Source of the DNA: Chloroflexota bacterium
Lineage (GTDB): Bacteria; Chloroflexota; Anaerolineae; Aggregatilineales; Aggregatilineaceae
NCBI GenBank assembly: GCA_012729765.1
Contig: JAAYCM010000123.1
Span: 1 to 53,751, forward strand
DNA: 53,751 nt
Direction: 5' to 3'
A program made the position numbers and the translations under genes. How positions within the stretch are numbered: the stretch's first letter is position 1; each line of letters opens with the position of its first letter. This document shows, one piece after another, positions 1 through 7,871 of this stretch. The notes under the pieces were generated by a model. That model was not told where the DNA came from. It ran no database searches and saw nothing but the letters and a program-made list of their open reading frames with translations.

Positions 1-41
1 CTACTCTGCTTCACCCACTGGTATAGTTTCTTAGGGTTCAT
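1..41 (-). CDS. 5' end of an unidentified gene (partial)
   Basis: An ATG at 41-39 (minus strand) is preceded by AAGGAG with an 8-nt spacer, and opens a frame MNPKKLYQWVKQS that runs off the left edge. It lies just downstream of, and on the same strand as, the DUF4432 gene and repeat copy A. Thirteen residues are too few to identify the product. The strong ribosome binding site is the only support. Confidence 0.4.
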   Translation of the reverse strand, partial: MNPKKLYQWVKQS

Positions 42-98
42 CTGGTGTCTCCTTGTCTGGTTTCACACCCACAAGTATGCCAGATGTTCCCTTCTTTT

Positions 99-175
99 TT
101 CTACTGTCGCCCCCTCAGCGACAGCGTAGGGGAAGGGGCCGGGGGATGGGGGGTGAAAGGGCATCACAACCTCTA
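99..175 (-). repeat. Dispersed hairpin repeat, copy A (truncated)
   Basis: On the minus strand this begins with the TAG stop of the DUF4432 gene (175-173), continues TAGAGGTTGTGATGC, then the CCCCCCATCCCCCGGCCCC block, then a CCCTACGCTGTCGCTGAGGGG hairpin-like stretch. The second hairpin and distal end seen in the other copies are missing. Same family as copies at 6328, 11790, 17333 and 19349. Confidence 0.7.
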
Positions 176-1198
176 CGCCGGTGTGACGCCGATCTCCAAG
201 TCGTAGCTCACGCGCTCGCCCGCCTGCAGCACCTTGACCTGCCCGGCCTCGCGCGCTGCCGGGCGGCCCGACACCCACGCACTGCCCGGCTCCAGCCCAC
301 AGACGTATTCGCCCGCGCCCATCATCTTCCACTCGATCAGGCACGGCAGCTCAGCGGTGCGGAAGCGCACATAGGCGCTCAGCCCCAGGTTGGGATTGGT
401 CAGCCTGGCGGTCGCATAGCCGGAAGCATCGGCGCGCGGCGTGTGATAAAAAACCTGCTCGTCATAGCCGGGCACCGGGTCCTGGAACTGGAGATGCTGA
501 TCGACGCCCGGCTCCGCGACGGCATCGCGCGGGACCATGCGCGCGGAGTCCACGCTCAGCGTGCTGTCGGGGCTGACGAACGGGAAGCCGAAGTTGCAGT
601 GATAGAGCATCATGTGCTCGGTGGGGCGATAGCCGTCGTTGATCACCTCGTCCTGGATGCGCAGCGACGTTCCGGTCAGGGTGGTGCTGATCCGGCGCTT
701 GAGCAGCAGGTTATAGTTGAAGAGCATGGCCTCGCGCACCTGCCCTTCGACCCAGATCACGTAGTCGTCACCCTGCCATTCCGCCCCGGTCGAGACGTTG
801 GTCGCCGGGATGTGCGACAGCCGCCCGTGAATGCCCAGCGCCTGCCCGTTGTCTTCGGCGGGGGCACCCATCCAGTTCATGCCGCAGCCGGTCACCAGCC
901 CGCCGCCAAAGGTGCGCAGCCAGCCCAAGCCCTGCGGCTCGTAGAAGGCGGGATGCGCAAACGGCGCGACCAGGTGTGCGGCCAGCGGCGCGCCCTGATA
1001 CGACGCCAGGCCGATATCCAGCGCGCGGTCGAGCAGCACGGCAAACTGGAAGCCGCTGGCGGTGTAGACATCGGCCACGCGCGCGCCGCGCTCGCTGCCG
1101 TCGCCCAGCTCGCCCAGCCGCACCCCCGCGAGCTGCTCCATCGATCCGACCAGCCGTTTAAGTTCATCCGCTGTATAAGATTTTCCGAAAAGTTCCAT
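173..1198 (-). CDS. DUF4432 family aldose-1-epimerase-like protein
   Basis: A 341-residue protein resembling the DUF4432 branch of the galactose-mutarotase (aldose 1-epimerase) superfamily, a beta-sandwich fold that binds sugars. Recognisable stretches are DVYTASGFQFAVLLDRALDI near the N-terminus, a central GIHGRLSHIPA, and a C-terminal ECVCGLEP-like segment (EYVCGLEPGSAWV). The start at 1198 (MELFGKSY) is preferred over an upstream frame because a GAGGGGG lies about 8-10 bases before it and the N-terminal extension is unlike the family. It diverges from the corrinoid operon, so a functional link is only suggested by position. The substrate is unknown. The TAG stop is also the first triplet of repeat copy A. 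Confidence 0.75.
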   Translation of the reverse strand: MELFGKSYTADELKRLVGSMEQLAGVRLGELGDGSERGARVADVYTASGFQFAVLLDRALDIGLASYQGAPLAAHLVAPFAHPAFYEPQGLGWLRTFGGGLVTGCGMNWMGAPAEDNGQALGIHGRLSHIPATNVSTGAEWQGDDYVIWVEGQVREAMLFNYNLLLKRRISTTLTGTSLRIQDEVINDGYRPTEHMMLYHCNFGFPFVSPDSTLSVDSARMVPRDAVAEPGVDQHLQFQDPVPGYDEQVFYHTPRADASGYATARLTNPNLGLSAYVRFRTAELPCLIEWKMMGAGEYVCGLEPGSAWVSGRPAAREAGQVKVLQAGERVSYDLEIGVTPA

Positions 1199-1242
1199 TT
1201 TGCTAAAAGCCCCCTCAGGCTGTGTGATAGACCTGCGGCCTG

Positions 1243-1270
1243 ATTCTAGCCCCCTGCGGCCCATTGGCAA
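1243..1270 (-). promoter_or_regulatory. Promoter for the DUF4432 gene
   Basis: On the minus strand TTGCCA (1270-1265) and TAGAAT (1248-1243) are separated by 16 bases, each one mismatch from the sigma-70 consensus. Predicted start of transcription lies about 40 bases before the ATG at 1198. Confidence 0.45.
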
Positions 1271-1405
1271 ACCGCCATGCAGCGTGAGCTTTGGCGCGCG
1301 ATCGGGGGGTGCAGGCCAGTAGATTATTTCAGCAAAGCGGGGGATAATGATGCGCGATTACCCCCTTTGGAAGCGTTAAAAGCTGTTTTAAGGAGAATGA
1401 TTCGA

Positions 1406-2035
1406 ATGTTGATTGCTGAGATCCGCGAAGCCGTGATTAACGGCCAGGCCAAAGTTGTCGCGACCAAAGTCGAGCAGGCGCTCAACGAGGGCGTCCCCGC
1501 CGACCGCATTCTGCATGACGCGCTGATCGACGGGATGCGCGAGGTGGGAGAGCTGTTCGAGCAGGGCGAGTTTTTCGTGCCGGAGATGCTGATCGCGGCG
1601 CGGGCGATGAAGGGCGCGCTCGAAATCCTCAAGCCGCGCCTGGTCGCTCAGGGCGTGGAGCCGCTGGGCCGCGTGGCGATTGGCACGGTCAAGGGCGACC
1701 TGCACGACATCGGCAAGTCGCTGGTGGCGATGATGCTCGAAGGCGCGGGCTTCGAGGTGATGGACCTGGGCGTCGATGTCGCGCCGGAGAAGTTCGTCGA
1801 GGCGCTGCAAAACGGCGCGCAGATCGTCGCCATGTCCGCCCTGCTGACGACGACCATGTCCAACATGAAGGCGACCATCGACGCCATCGCCGCTGCCGGA
1901 CTGCGCGATAAGGCGCTGGTCATGGTCGGCGGCGCGCCGGTTACCCAGGCCTATGCCGATCAGGTGGGCGCGGATGGCTACGCGCCGGATGCATCAGCGG
2001 CGGTACGTAAGGCGCGTGAACTGATCGCGTCATGA
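1406..2035 (+). CDS. Corrinoid (cobalamin-binding) methyl-carrier protein
   Basis: A 209-residue MtbC/MtaC-like corrinoid protein that carries a methyl group on cobalt between two methyltransferases. The N-terminal helical cap (about residues 1-85, with GMREVGELFEQGEFFVPEML) is followed by a B12-binding Rossmann domain. The cobalt-ligand motif is DLHDIG at 98-103, with His100 as expected lower ligand, then the SALLTTTM and GGAPVT loops. ATG at 1406 is chosen because AGGAG (1391-1395) sits 10 bases upstream; an ATG at 1397 is too close to it. First gene of a four-gene operon overlapping the next by ATGA. A GGGGATAAT...ATTACCCCC inverted repeat (about 1341-1371) lies upstream. Confidence 0.9.
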   Translation: MLIAEIREAVINGQAKVVATKVEQALNEGVPADRILHDALIDGMREVGELFEQGEFFVPEMLIAARAMKGALEILKPRLVAQGVEPLGRVAIGTVKGDLHDIGKSLVAMMLEGAGFEVMDLGVDVAPEKFVEALQNGAQIVAMSALLTTTMSNMKATIDAIAAAGLRDKALVMVGGAPVTQAYADQVGADGYAPDASAAVRKARELIAS

Positions 2036-2784
2036 CGCGCTATCTCGCGCTGACCTGCGAGGCTCTGGCGCGCAGCGTGTATGCGGCAGCGGCGGCGACT
2101 CCGCACACGGTCACGGTGCGGCTTTTCCGCCAGGGCCTGCACAACACGCCGAATAAACTGCGCGCGGCGCTCCAGGCCGAGATCGACGCGCTCCCGCCCG
2201 GCGAGTGGGACGCAGTGCTGCTGGCGTATGGCCTGTGCGGCAATTCGACCGCCGGACTCACCGCGCGTCACACGCCGCTGGTGCTGGCCCGCGCCCACGA
2301 CTGCATCACGCTCTATCTCGGCTCGCAGGATCGCTATCGCGCCGAGTTTGAGGCGCACCCCGGCACGTACTGGTACAGCCTCGACTATCTGGAGCGCAGC
2401 ACCGACGGCGCGAACGTGGCGTTGGGCGCGGCCAACCTGGGCCTGATGGACGGCGTGTATGAGGACTACGTCGCCAAATACGGGCAGGACAACGCCGATT
2501 ACCTGATGGAAGTGATGGGCGAGTGGGGCAGGCATTACGACCGCGCGGTGTACATCGACATGGGCAGCGGCGATGGCAGCGCCTATGAGCAGATGGCGCG
2601 CGACGAAGCGCAGCGGCGGGGCTGGCGGTTCGAGCGCAAGCAGGGCAGCCGCCGCCTGATCGAGCAGTTGATCAATGGCGCGTGGAATGAGGATGAATTT
2701 CTGGTGGTGCCGCCCGGCTACACGATCCGCCCGGCTGCCGATAGCCTGATCATGGCTGAGTCGCCCGGAGCGGGCGATGAGTGA
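2032..2784 (+). CDS. DUF1638 protein of corrinoid methyltransferase operons
   Basis: A 250-residue protein with hallmarks of DUF1638: N-terminal RYLALTCEALAR, then DAVLLAYGLCGNST, and ARAHDCITLYLGSQDRY. The family often sits beside MttB-type methyltransferases and corrinoid proteins, and its biochemical role is not settled as far as I know. Translation is coupled to the corrinoid protein (4-base overlap), and the end overlaps the RACE gene by 8 bases, so the three proteins are probably made together. Conserved Cys and His in the LCGN and AHDC motifs could bind a metal or corrinoid; this is inference. Confidence 0.82.
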   Translation: MTRYLALTCEALARSVYAAAAATPHTVTVRLFRQGLHNTPNKLRAALQAEIDALPPGEWDAVLLAYGLCGNSTAGLTARHTPLVLARAHDCITLYLGSQDRYRAEFEAHPGTYWYSLDYLERSTDGANVALGAANLGLMDGVYEDYVAKYGQDNADYLMEVMGEWGRHYDRAVYIDMGSGDGSAYEQMARDEAQRRGWRFERKQGSRRLIEQLINGAWNEDEFLVVPPGYTIRPAADSLIMAESPGAGDE

Positions 2785-4591
2785 GATCGTCTTCCAGCCG
2801 GTGGGGCGGCGCGTGACTGCTGCGCCGGGCGAGACGCTGCTGGAAGCGGCCCAGAGCGCCGGAGTCGCGATCTCGGCGGTGTGCGGCGGGATCGGCGTGT
2901 GCGGTGACTGCCGCGTGCGCGTGCTGCGCGGGACGGTCAGCGCGCCCAACGCGATCGAGCAGGACCAGCTTACCGACTCCGATCAGGCTGCCGGGCTGCG
3001 GCTGGCGTGCCAGACTGTGATCAAAGGCGCGGGCGAGATCGTGGTAGACGTGCCGCGCGAGTCGCTCAGCGCGCCGCAGCGCAGCCAGGTTGAGGGTGCG
3101 GAGATTCCGCTGGCGGTCGAACCCGCGATCCAGGTGCACGATCTGAGCGCTGCCCCCCCGTCGATCCACGACCTGCGCGGCGACTGGGAGCGGGTGCAGG
3201 GGATCGATCCGGCGGCGTGGCGGCTGGATGCGCCGGTGCTGGCCGAACTGCCGGGGGTGCTGCGGGCGCACGGCTGGCAGACGCGCCTGATCGCGCACGG
3301 GGCGGACGTGGTGCGCTTTTTGCCGCCGGGCATGACGCCGTTCGGCTTCGCGGTCGATGTCGGCACGACCGGGCTGGCCGCCTACCTGGTCGATCTGCTC
3401 ACCGGGCAGACGCGCGGCATCGCGGGCGCGACCAACCCGCAGATCGCCTATGGCGAGGACGTGATGGCGCGGCTGACGCTGGCCGTGCGCGATCCTGCCG
3501 GGGCGGCGCGCTTGCAGGCGGTCATGGTTGAGGTACTGAACGGGCTGCTGCGCGAGGTGTGCACCCAGGCAGGCGTGCCCACCGACCGCGTGGTCGATCT
3601 GGTCGCGGTCGGCAACACGGCCATGCATCACTTATTGCTCGGCCTGCCGGTGGAACAGCTCGGCTCCGCGCCCTATGTCCCCGCCATCGCGTCGCCGCTC
3701 GTCATCCCGGCACGTCCGCTGGGGCTGGAAGCGGCTCCCGGCGCGCGGCTGTACCTGCCGCCCAATGTGGCCGGGTTCGTCGGGGCCGATCATGTTGCGA
3801 TGCTGCTGGCGACCGCCACCGCCGACCAGCCGGGCGTCACGCTCAGCCTGGACATTGGTACCAACACCGAGGTGACGCTCAACGCGCACGGCCAGTTGTG
3901 GTGCTGCTCGACGGCGTCCGGCCCGGCCTTCGAGGGGGCGCACATTCGGGATGGGATGCGCGCCGCCGCCGGGGCAATCGAGCGCCTGATCTGGCAGGAT
4001 GGCGGCCTGCGCTGGCTGACCATCGAACACGCGCCGCCGGTCGGGCTGTGCGGCTCCGGCATCCTGGACGCGGTCGCCGTGCTGCGCGCCGCCGGGATTC
4101 TGTCCGACACCGGGGCGATGCGCCGCGACGATCCGCGCGTCCGGCGCGAGGACTACAACCCGCGCTATGAGATCGTGCCCGCCGCGCAGACCGGGCATGG
4201 GCGCGAGGTGGCGCTCAGCCGCGGGGATGTGAACGAGGTCCAGCTTGCCAAGGCCGCGATCCGGGCCGGGATCAAGCTGCTGGTCGAGCGGGCCGGGCTG
4301 TCCGAAGCCGAGATCGACCGCGTGATCGTGGCCGGGGCGTTTGGCAACTATATCGACTTGCAGAGCGCGATCACGATCGGGATGTTCCCGCCGCTGCCGC
4401 TGGAGCGCTTCCACCAGGTCGGGAACGCTGCCGGGATCGGGGCCAAGCGGCTGCTGATCAACGCGCCGGAGCGGGCACGGGCGGCGGTGCTGGTCGCGCG
4501 TTTGCGCTATATCGAGCTGACCAACCATCCCGATTTTTCCGACCGTTTCAGCCAGGCGGTCCGGCTGACTCCCGACCCCTGGGACGCATAA
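2777..4591 (+). CDS. RACE-type reductive activator of corrinoid proteins
   Basis: A 604-residue ferredoxin-ASKHA protein (DUF4445 family) that uses electrons and ATP to return inactive Co(II) corrinoid to Co(I). The N-terminal plant-type [2Fe-2S] domain shows Cys36, Cys42, Cys45 (VCGGIGVCGDC) and Cys78. A linker is followed by an actin-like ATPase region: FAVDVGTTGLAAYLVDL near 190-205, NTAMHHLLLG near 280, SLDIGTNTE near 360, GLCGSGILD near 425 and VAGAFGNYID near 520. Length matches the family. The ATG overlaps the DUF1638 gene; the next gene is 21 bases downstream. It is the expected partner of the corrinoid protein encoded at 1406. Confidence 0.92.
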   Translation: MSEIVFQPVGRRVTAAPGETLLEAAQSAGVAISAVCGGIGVCGDCRVRVLRGTVSAPNAIEQDQLTDSDQAAGLRLACQTVIKGAGEIVVDVPRESLSAPQRSQVEGAEIPLAVEPAIQVHDLSAAPPSIHDLRGDWERVQGIDPAAWRLDAPVLAELPGVLRAHGWQTRLIAHGADVVRFLPPGMTPFGFAVDVGTTGLAAYLVDLLTGQTRGIAGATNPQIAYGEDVMARLTLAVRDPAGAARLQAVMVEVLNGLLREVCTQAGVPTDRVVDLVAVGNTAMHHLLLGLPVEQLGSAPYVPAIASPLVIPARPLGLEAAPGARLYLPPNVAGFVGADHVAMLLATATADQPGVTLSLDIGTNTEVTLNAHGQLWCCSTASGPAFEGAHIRDGMRAAAGAIERLIWQDGGLRWLTIEHAPPVGLCGSGILDAVAVLRAAGILSDTGAMRRDDPRVRREDYNPRYEIVPAAQTGHGREVALSRGDVNEVQLAKAAIRAGIKLLVERAGLSEAEIDRVIVAGAFGNYIDLQSAITIGMFPPLPLERFHQVGNAAGIGAKRLLINAPERARAAVLVARLRYIELTNHPDFSDRFSQAVRLTPDPWDA

Positions 4592-4612
4592 CGCTTTGAG
4601 GAGGCGTATACG

Positions 4613-5467
4613 GTGGAGACAATCTTGCAGGGCGCGGGCGGCGAGGTCGTGATCGGTCCCGGCCAGCCGACCGCCATCATTGGGGAACGCATCAACCCGA
4701 CCGGGCGCAAGGCATTCAGCGCCGAATTGCAGGCCGGGGACCTGAGCCGGATCGCGCGTGACGCCCAGGCTCAGGCCGACGCGGGCGCGGCAGTGCTCGA
4801 TGTGAACGTGGGCGCGGCGGGCGTGGACGAGGTCGCGCTGCTGCCGCAGGCGATCCAGATCGTGCAGGACACGGCCGATCTGCCGGTCTGCATCGACTCG
4901 GCCAACCCTGAGGCGCTGGCTGCCGGGCTGCGCGTGATCCGGGGCCGCGCACTGGTGAACTCGGTCAACGGCGAGATGGCCAAGATGAAGGCCGTTTTCC
5001 CCGTCGTGGCCGAATACGGCGCGGCGGTGATCGCGCTGTGCATGGACGACAGCGGCATCCCGGCCACGCCGGAAGCGCGGCTGGCAGTGGCCGAAAATAT
5101 CCTGAAAGAAGCGGCGGCGTATGGCATCGCGCCGGAAGCGGTCCTGCTCGATCCGCTGGTGCTGGCGGTGGGCGCCGATCACACCGCCGGGCAGGTGACG
5201 GCTGAGGCCGCCCGCCTGATCCGTGCTAATTTCGGCTGCAATATGACCGCCGGGGCCAGCAATGCCTCTCATGGGATGCCGGAGCGGCAGGTGCTCAATA
5301 CCGTCTTTCTGGCGCTGCTGATCCAGGCCGGGGTGAATGCGCCGATCTGCAACCCGCTGACGAACGGGCTGGCCGTGCGCGCCGCCGATCTGATGCTGGG
5401 GCTGGACGAGTGGGGGATGCGCTACATCCAGACCTACCGGGCTGCCCTCAAAGCCGCGTCGGAATAA
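4613..5467 (+). CDS. Methyltetrahydrofolate:corrinoid methyltransferase
   Basis: A 284-residue pterin-binding TIM barrel like AcsE, MtvA or the folate domain of MetH. It should transfer methyl groups between the corrinoid protein and tetrahydrofolate. Motifs in order are IIGERINPTGRKAF (residues 23-36), VLDVNVG, CIDSANPEAL, LVNSVNGE, and near the C-terminus GASNASHGMPER followed by NAPICNPLTN. The start is GTG at 4613, 8 bases after a strong GAGGAGG. It is last in the operon. No substrate-specific methyltransferase (MttB, MtaB, MtvB type) is seen here, so the methyl donor cannot be read from this locus. Confidence 0.9.
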   Translation: METILQGAGGEVVIGPGQPTAIIGERINPTGRKAFSAELQAGDLSRIARDAQAQADAGAAVLDVNVGAAGVDEVALLPQAIQIVQDTADLPVCIDSANPEALAAGLRVIRGRALVNSVNGEMAKMKAVFPVVAEYGAAVIALCMDDSGIPATPEARLAVAENILKEAAAYGIAPEAVLLDPLVLAVGADHTAGQVTAEAARLIRANFGCNMTAGASNASHGMPERQVLNTVFLALLIQAGVNAPICNPLTNGLAVRAADLMLGLDEWGMRYIQTYRAALKAASE

Positions 5468-5565
5468 ATCAAAAATCCGGTATACTTATCGGGCGGGCTG
5501 CCCGTGATGTTGTGCGGTGCAGCCGTTCGATTTTGGCCGTTCGGATGAGTATGAGGAAGTCTGTG

Positions 5566-6330
5566 ATGCGACGCATGTTGGTGGTTCTGGCGCTGGCAGG
5601 TATGGTGCTCGTGGCGGCGCTTGCCCTAAGCCTGAGCGCGCTCCCGCCGGGGGCCAGCGCCGGGCTGGACGCGACGCCGCCGGGCACGCTGCCGCCCGGC
5701 ATCACGGTCACGCCGCTGATCGAGCCGGAAGGCTGCCTGGAGCCGCCCGACGACTATACGCGCGTGTGGGTCAACGGTGGGCAGTTCAACGTCCGCACGG
5801 TCGCCATGCTCGACCACGCCCAGTCGCTCTATGCGGCCCAGGGCGGGATCATCGATCTGCGCTGGGCGATCACGCAGGGGAGCTATACCGGCGGCGCGCT
5901 GGCGGCCAGCTTTGGGACGCACGACGGCGGCGGGGCGGTCGATCTCTCGGTGCGCAGCTACGTCGATTGGTCGGTGCTCTACGACGAGATCGAGCCGATG
6001 ATCCAGGCGCTGCGCGTGGCGGGCTTCGCGGCGTGGCTGCGCGATACCGGCGACCTGTATCCCGACTCACCGATCCACATCCACGCGATCGCGGTCGGTG
6101 ACGCCGATCTGTCGGAGATGGCGCGATCCCAGATCGATGGGACCTTCGGCTACCTGCGCGGCTATGACGGCCTGCCGCGCGTGGACGGTGTCCCGGTGGT
6201 GGACCGGCACGGCGGCCCGGTGATCTGCCAGTGGATGATCGATCGCGGGCTGGTCGATATGCGCGGCTGGGCCAATCCGCTGCCGACGCCCGGTGGTACG
6301 GCGCTGCCTGTGCCGGACGAGATTCCGTAG
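5566..6330 (+). CDS. Secreted M15-like peptidase-fold protein
   Basis: A 254-residue protein with a signal peptide (MRRM, hydrophobic run about residues 4-25, then SALPPGASAG). The mature part has THDGGGAVDLSVR and later IHIHAIAVGD, matching the His...Asp...His zinc-ligand layout of the D-Ala-D-Ala peptidase M15 fold (S-x-H-x-x-G-x-A-x-D and H-x-H), and WAITQGSYTGG, a pattern I recall from secreted actinobacterial and Chloroflexota proteins. It probably acts on cell-wall peptides outside the membrane; activity is inferred. ATG 5566 is preferred because GAGGA (5553-5557) is 8 bases upstream; ATGs at 5545 and 5551 lack such a site. The TAG stop is the first triplet of repeat copy B. Confidence 0.65.
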   Translation: MRRMLVVLALAGMVLVAALALSLSALPPGASAGLDATPPGTLPPGITVTPLIEPEGCLEPPDDYTRVWVNGGQFNVRTVAMLDHAQSLYAAQGGIIDLRWAITQGSYTGGALAASFGTHDGGGAVDLSVRSYVDWSVLYDEIEPMIQALRVAGFAAWLRDTGDLYPDSPIHIHAIAVGDADLSEMARSQIDGTFGYLRGYDGLPRVDGVPVVDRHGGPVICQWMIDRGLVDMRGWANPLPTPGGTALPVPDEIP

Positions 6331-6506
6331 AGGGAGATAGGCATTTCCCCCCATCCCCCGGCCCCTTCCCCCACGCTGGCGCGGAGGGAAGGGGAGCACG
6401 GCGGCGGTTTTGCAGTCCTTCCCACCTTGTGGGGGAAGGATTTTAGGATGGAGGGTAGGTACCGCTTTGCCTGTGTCAGCGTTCTGAAGTGCATAACAAC
6501 CTGTAG
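6328..6506 (+). repeat. Dispersed hairpin repeat, copy B
   Basis: Starts at the TAG stop of the M15-like gene, runs TAGAGGGAGATAGGCAT, then CCCCCCATCCCCC, a hairpin with arms CCCCTTCCC/GGGAAGGGG, a second hairpin TCCTTCCC/GGGGAAGGA around ACCTTGTG, then a GGATGG block pairing with the opening CCATCC. It ends with AAGTGCATAACAACCTGTAG, an imperfect inverted copy of the repeat-family end TAGAGNNTGTTATGCACT. Confidence 0.75.
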
Positions 6507-6531
6507 CTCACGCACTTTCGAGGGAACCGGC

Positions 6532-7737
6532 TTGGACTCCCACAGCCCGCCATACGCGCCCGACATCAAGACTCCGCCCGCCGCCCCGCCCCGGCTGCGC
6601 GTGCAGATTCTCGCCCTTACCCTGGCGCGGACCGTGCTCAACACCGGCCACCGCATGATCTACCCCTTCCTGCCGACCATCGCGCGCGGGCTGGGGGTGG
6701 ACCTGCAAGCTGTCGCGTTCGGCGTGACGGCGCGCGCGGCGCTGGGGCTGGTCAGCCCGCTGTTTGGCTCACTGGCCGATACGGCGGGCCGCCGTATCGC
6801 GCTGATCGTCGGGATGCTGGCGTTTGCCGCCGGGATGCTGCTGGTCACGTTGTGGCCCACCTATCCCGCGCTGATCGTGGCGATGCTGCTGGCGATGACC
6901 GGCAAGCTGATCTTCGATCCGGCGACGCAGGCGTTCATCGGCGACAAGGTTCACTACACGCGGCGCGGGCTGGCGATTGCCGTGATCGAGCTGAGCTGGT
7001 CGGGGGCGTTTCTGCTGGGCGTGCCGGTGGTGGGCTGGCTGATCGCGCGCTCCGACCGCTGGCAGGCGCCGTTCCCCTGGCTGGGGATGCTGGCCGTGCT
7101 GGGCGCCGGCATGCTGTGGCGCACCCTGCCGCCAGACGCGCCGCATCCTTCAGAGCGGCCTTCGCTGCGCCAGGGGATACGCATCATCCTGAGCGAGCGT
7201 GCCGCGCTGGCCGGGCTGGCGATCGGGGTGCTGATCAACTTTGCCAACGAGGTTGTTTCGATTGTGTTCGGCGCGTGGATGGAAAATTCATTCGCGCTGG
7301 AAGTCGCCGCGTTAGGCGCGGCATCGGCGGTGATCGGCCTGGCGGAACTGGGCGGTGAGGGGCTGGTCGCCGGGGTGGTGGATCGCCTGGGCAAGCGCCG
7401 CGCGGTCGCGCTGGGGCTGGGGGCCAATGCGCTGGCCGGGCTGCTGCTGCCCGCGCTGGGCTTCAGCGTAGAAGGCGCGCTGGTGGGCCTGTTCTTCTTC
7501 TTCATCACGTTTGAGTTCGCGCTGGTGAGCACGATCCCGCTCATGACCGAGCTGGTGCCGCACGCCCGCGCGACGCTGATGGCCGGATACGTCGCCGCGC
7601 TCTCGCTGGGGCGGATGCCGGGCGCGCTGGCCGGCCCGGCGCTGTTCGAGATCGGGCTGCTGGCGAACGGGATCGTGGCGGCGGTGCTTAATCTGCTGGC
7701 GCTGGCGGTGCTGCTGCTGTTCGTGCGGCAGGAATAA
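6532..7737 (+). CDS. MFS transporter (DHA1-like)
   Basis: A 401-residue major facilitator permease with about twelve hydrophobic segments. The cytoplasmic loop between helices 2 and 3 carries the family A-motif as GSLADTAGRRIALIVG, repeated weakly in the second half as VVDRLGKRRAVALG. An early HRMIYPFLPTIARGLGV segment is typical of DHA1-like carriers. Substrate unknown. TTG at 6532 is chosen because the upstream open frame is encoded by repeat copy B and is not protein-like, while AGGG lies 7 bases before the TTG. The promoter may lie within or beside the repeat. Confidence 0.8.
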   Translation: MDSHSPPYAPDIKTPPAAPPRLRVQILALTLARTVLNTGHRMIYPFLPTIARGLGVDLQAVAFGVTARAALGLVSPLFGSLADTAGRRIALIVGMLAFAAGMLLVTLWPTYPALIVAMLLAMTGKLIFDPATQAFIGDKVHYTRRGLAIAVIELSWSGAFLLGVPVVGWLIARSDRWQAPFPWLGMLAVLGAGMLWRTLPPDAPHPSERPSLRQGIRIILSERAALAGLAIGVLINFANEVVSIVFGAWMENSFALEVAALGAASAVIGLAELGGEGLVAGVVDRLGKRRAVALGLGANALAGLLLPALGFSVEGALVGLFFFFITFEFALVSTIPLMTELVPHARATLMAGYVAALSLGRMPGALAGPALFEIGLLANGIVAAVLNLLALAVLLLFVRQE

Positions 7738-7790
7738 GCCGTGCGTGGTAGCACGTGCATTCCGGTTGAGGGACTGGGGAGTTGTGATAC

Positions 7791-7818
7791 TTGCCGATCC
7801 TGCCGCAAAGCTTATCAT
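7791..7818 (+). promoter_or_regulatory. Candidate promoter for the Gfo/Idh/MocA gene
   Basis: TTGCCG (7791-7796), 16-base spacer, TATCAT (7813-7818), about 54 bases before the ATG at 7872. One or two mismatches per box; no other evidence. Confidence 0.35.
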
Positions 7819-7871
7819 ATTATTCAGGATGCCGGGTGCACCTGGCCGGGCTGAACCGAAGGGGAGCGCCT

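Noticed and set aside
1199..1405. Cobalamin riboswitch upstream of the corrinoid operon
   Set aside because: No B12-box-like sequence was seen and the space is short.
2750..5272. Long minus-strand open frames opposite the RACE and methyltransferase genes
   Set aside because: Composition is typical of antisense shadows, no domain is recognisable, and the plus-strand genes are certain.
6340..6530. N-terminal extension of the MFS protein and other peptides with PPSPGPFP-like sequence
   Set aside because: These are translations of the dispersed repeat, not protein sequence; the real start is placed after the repeat.
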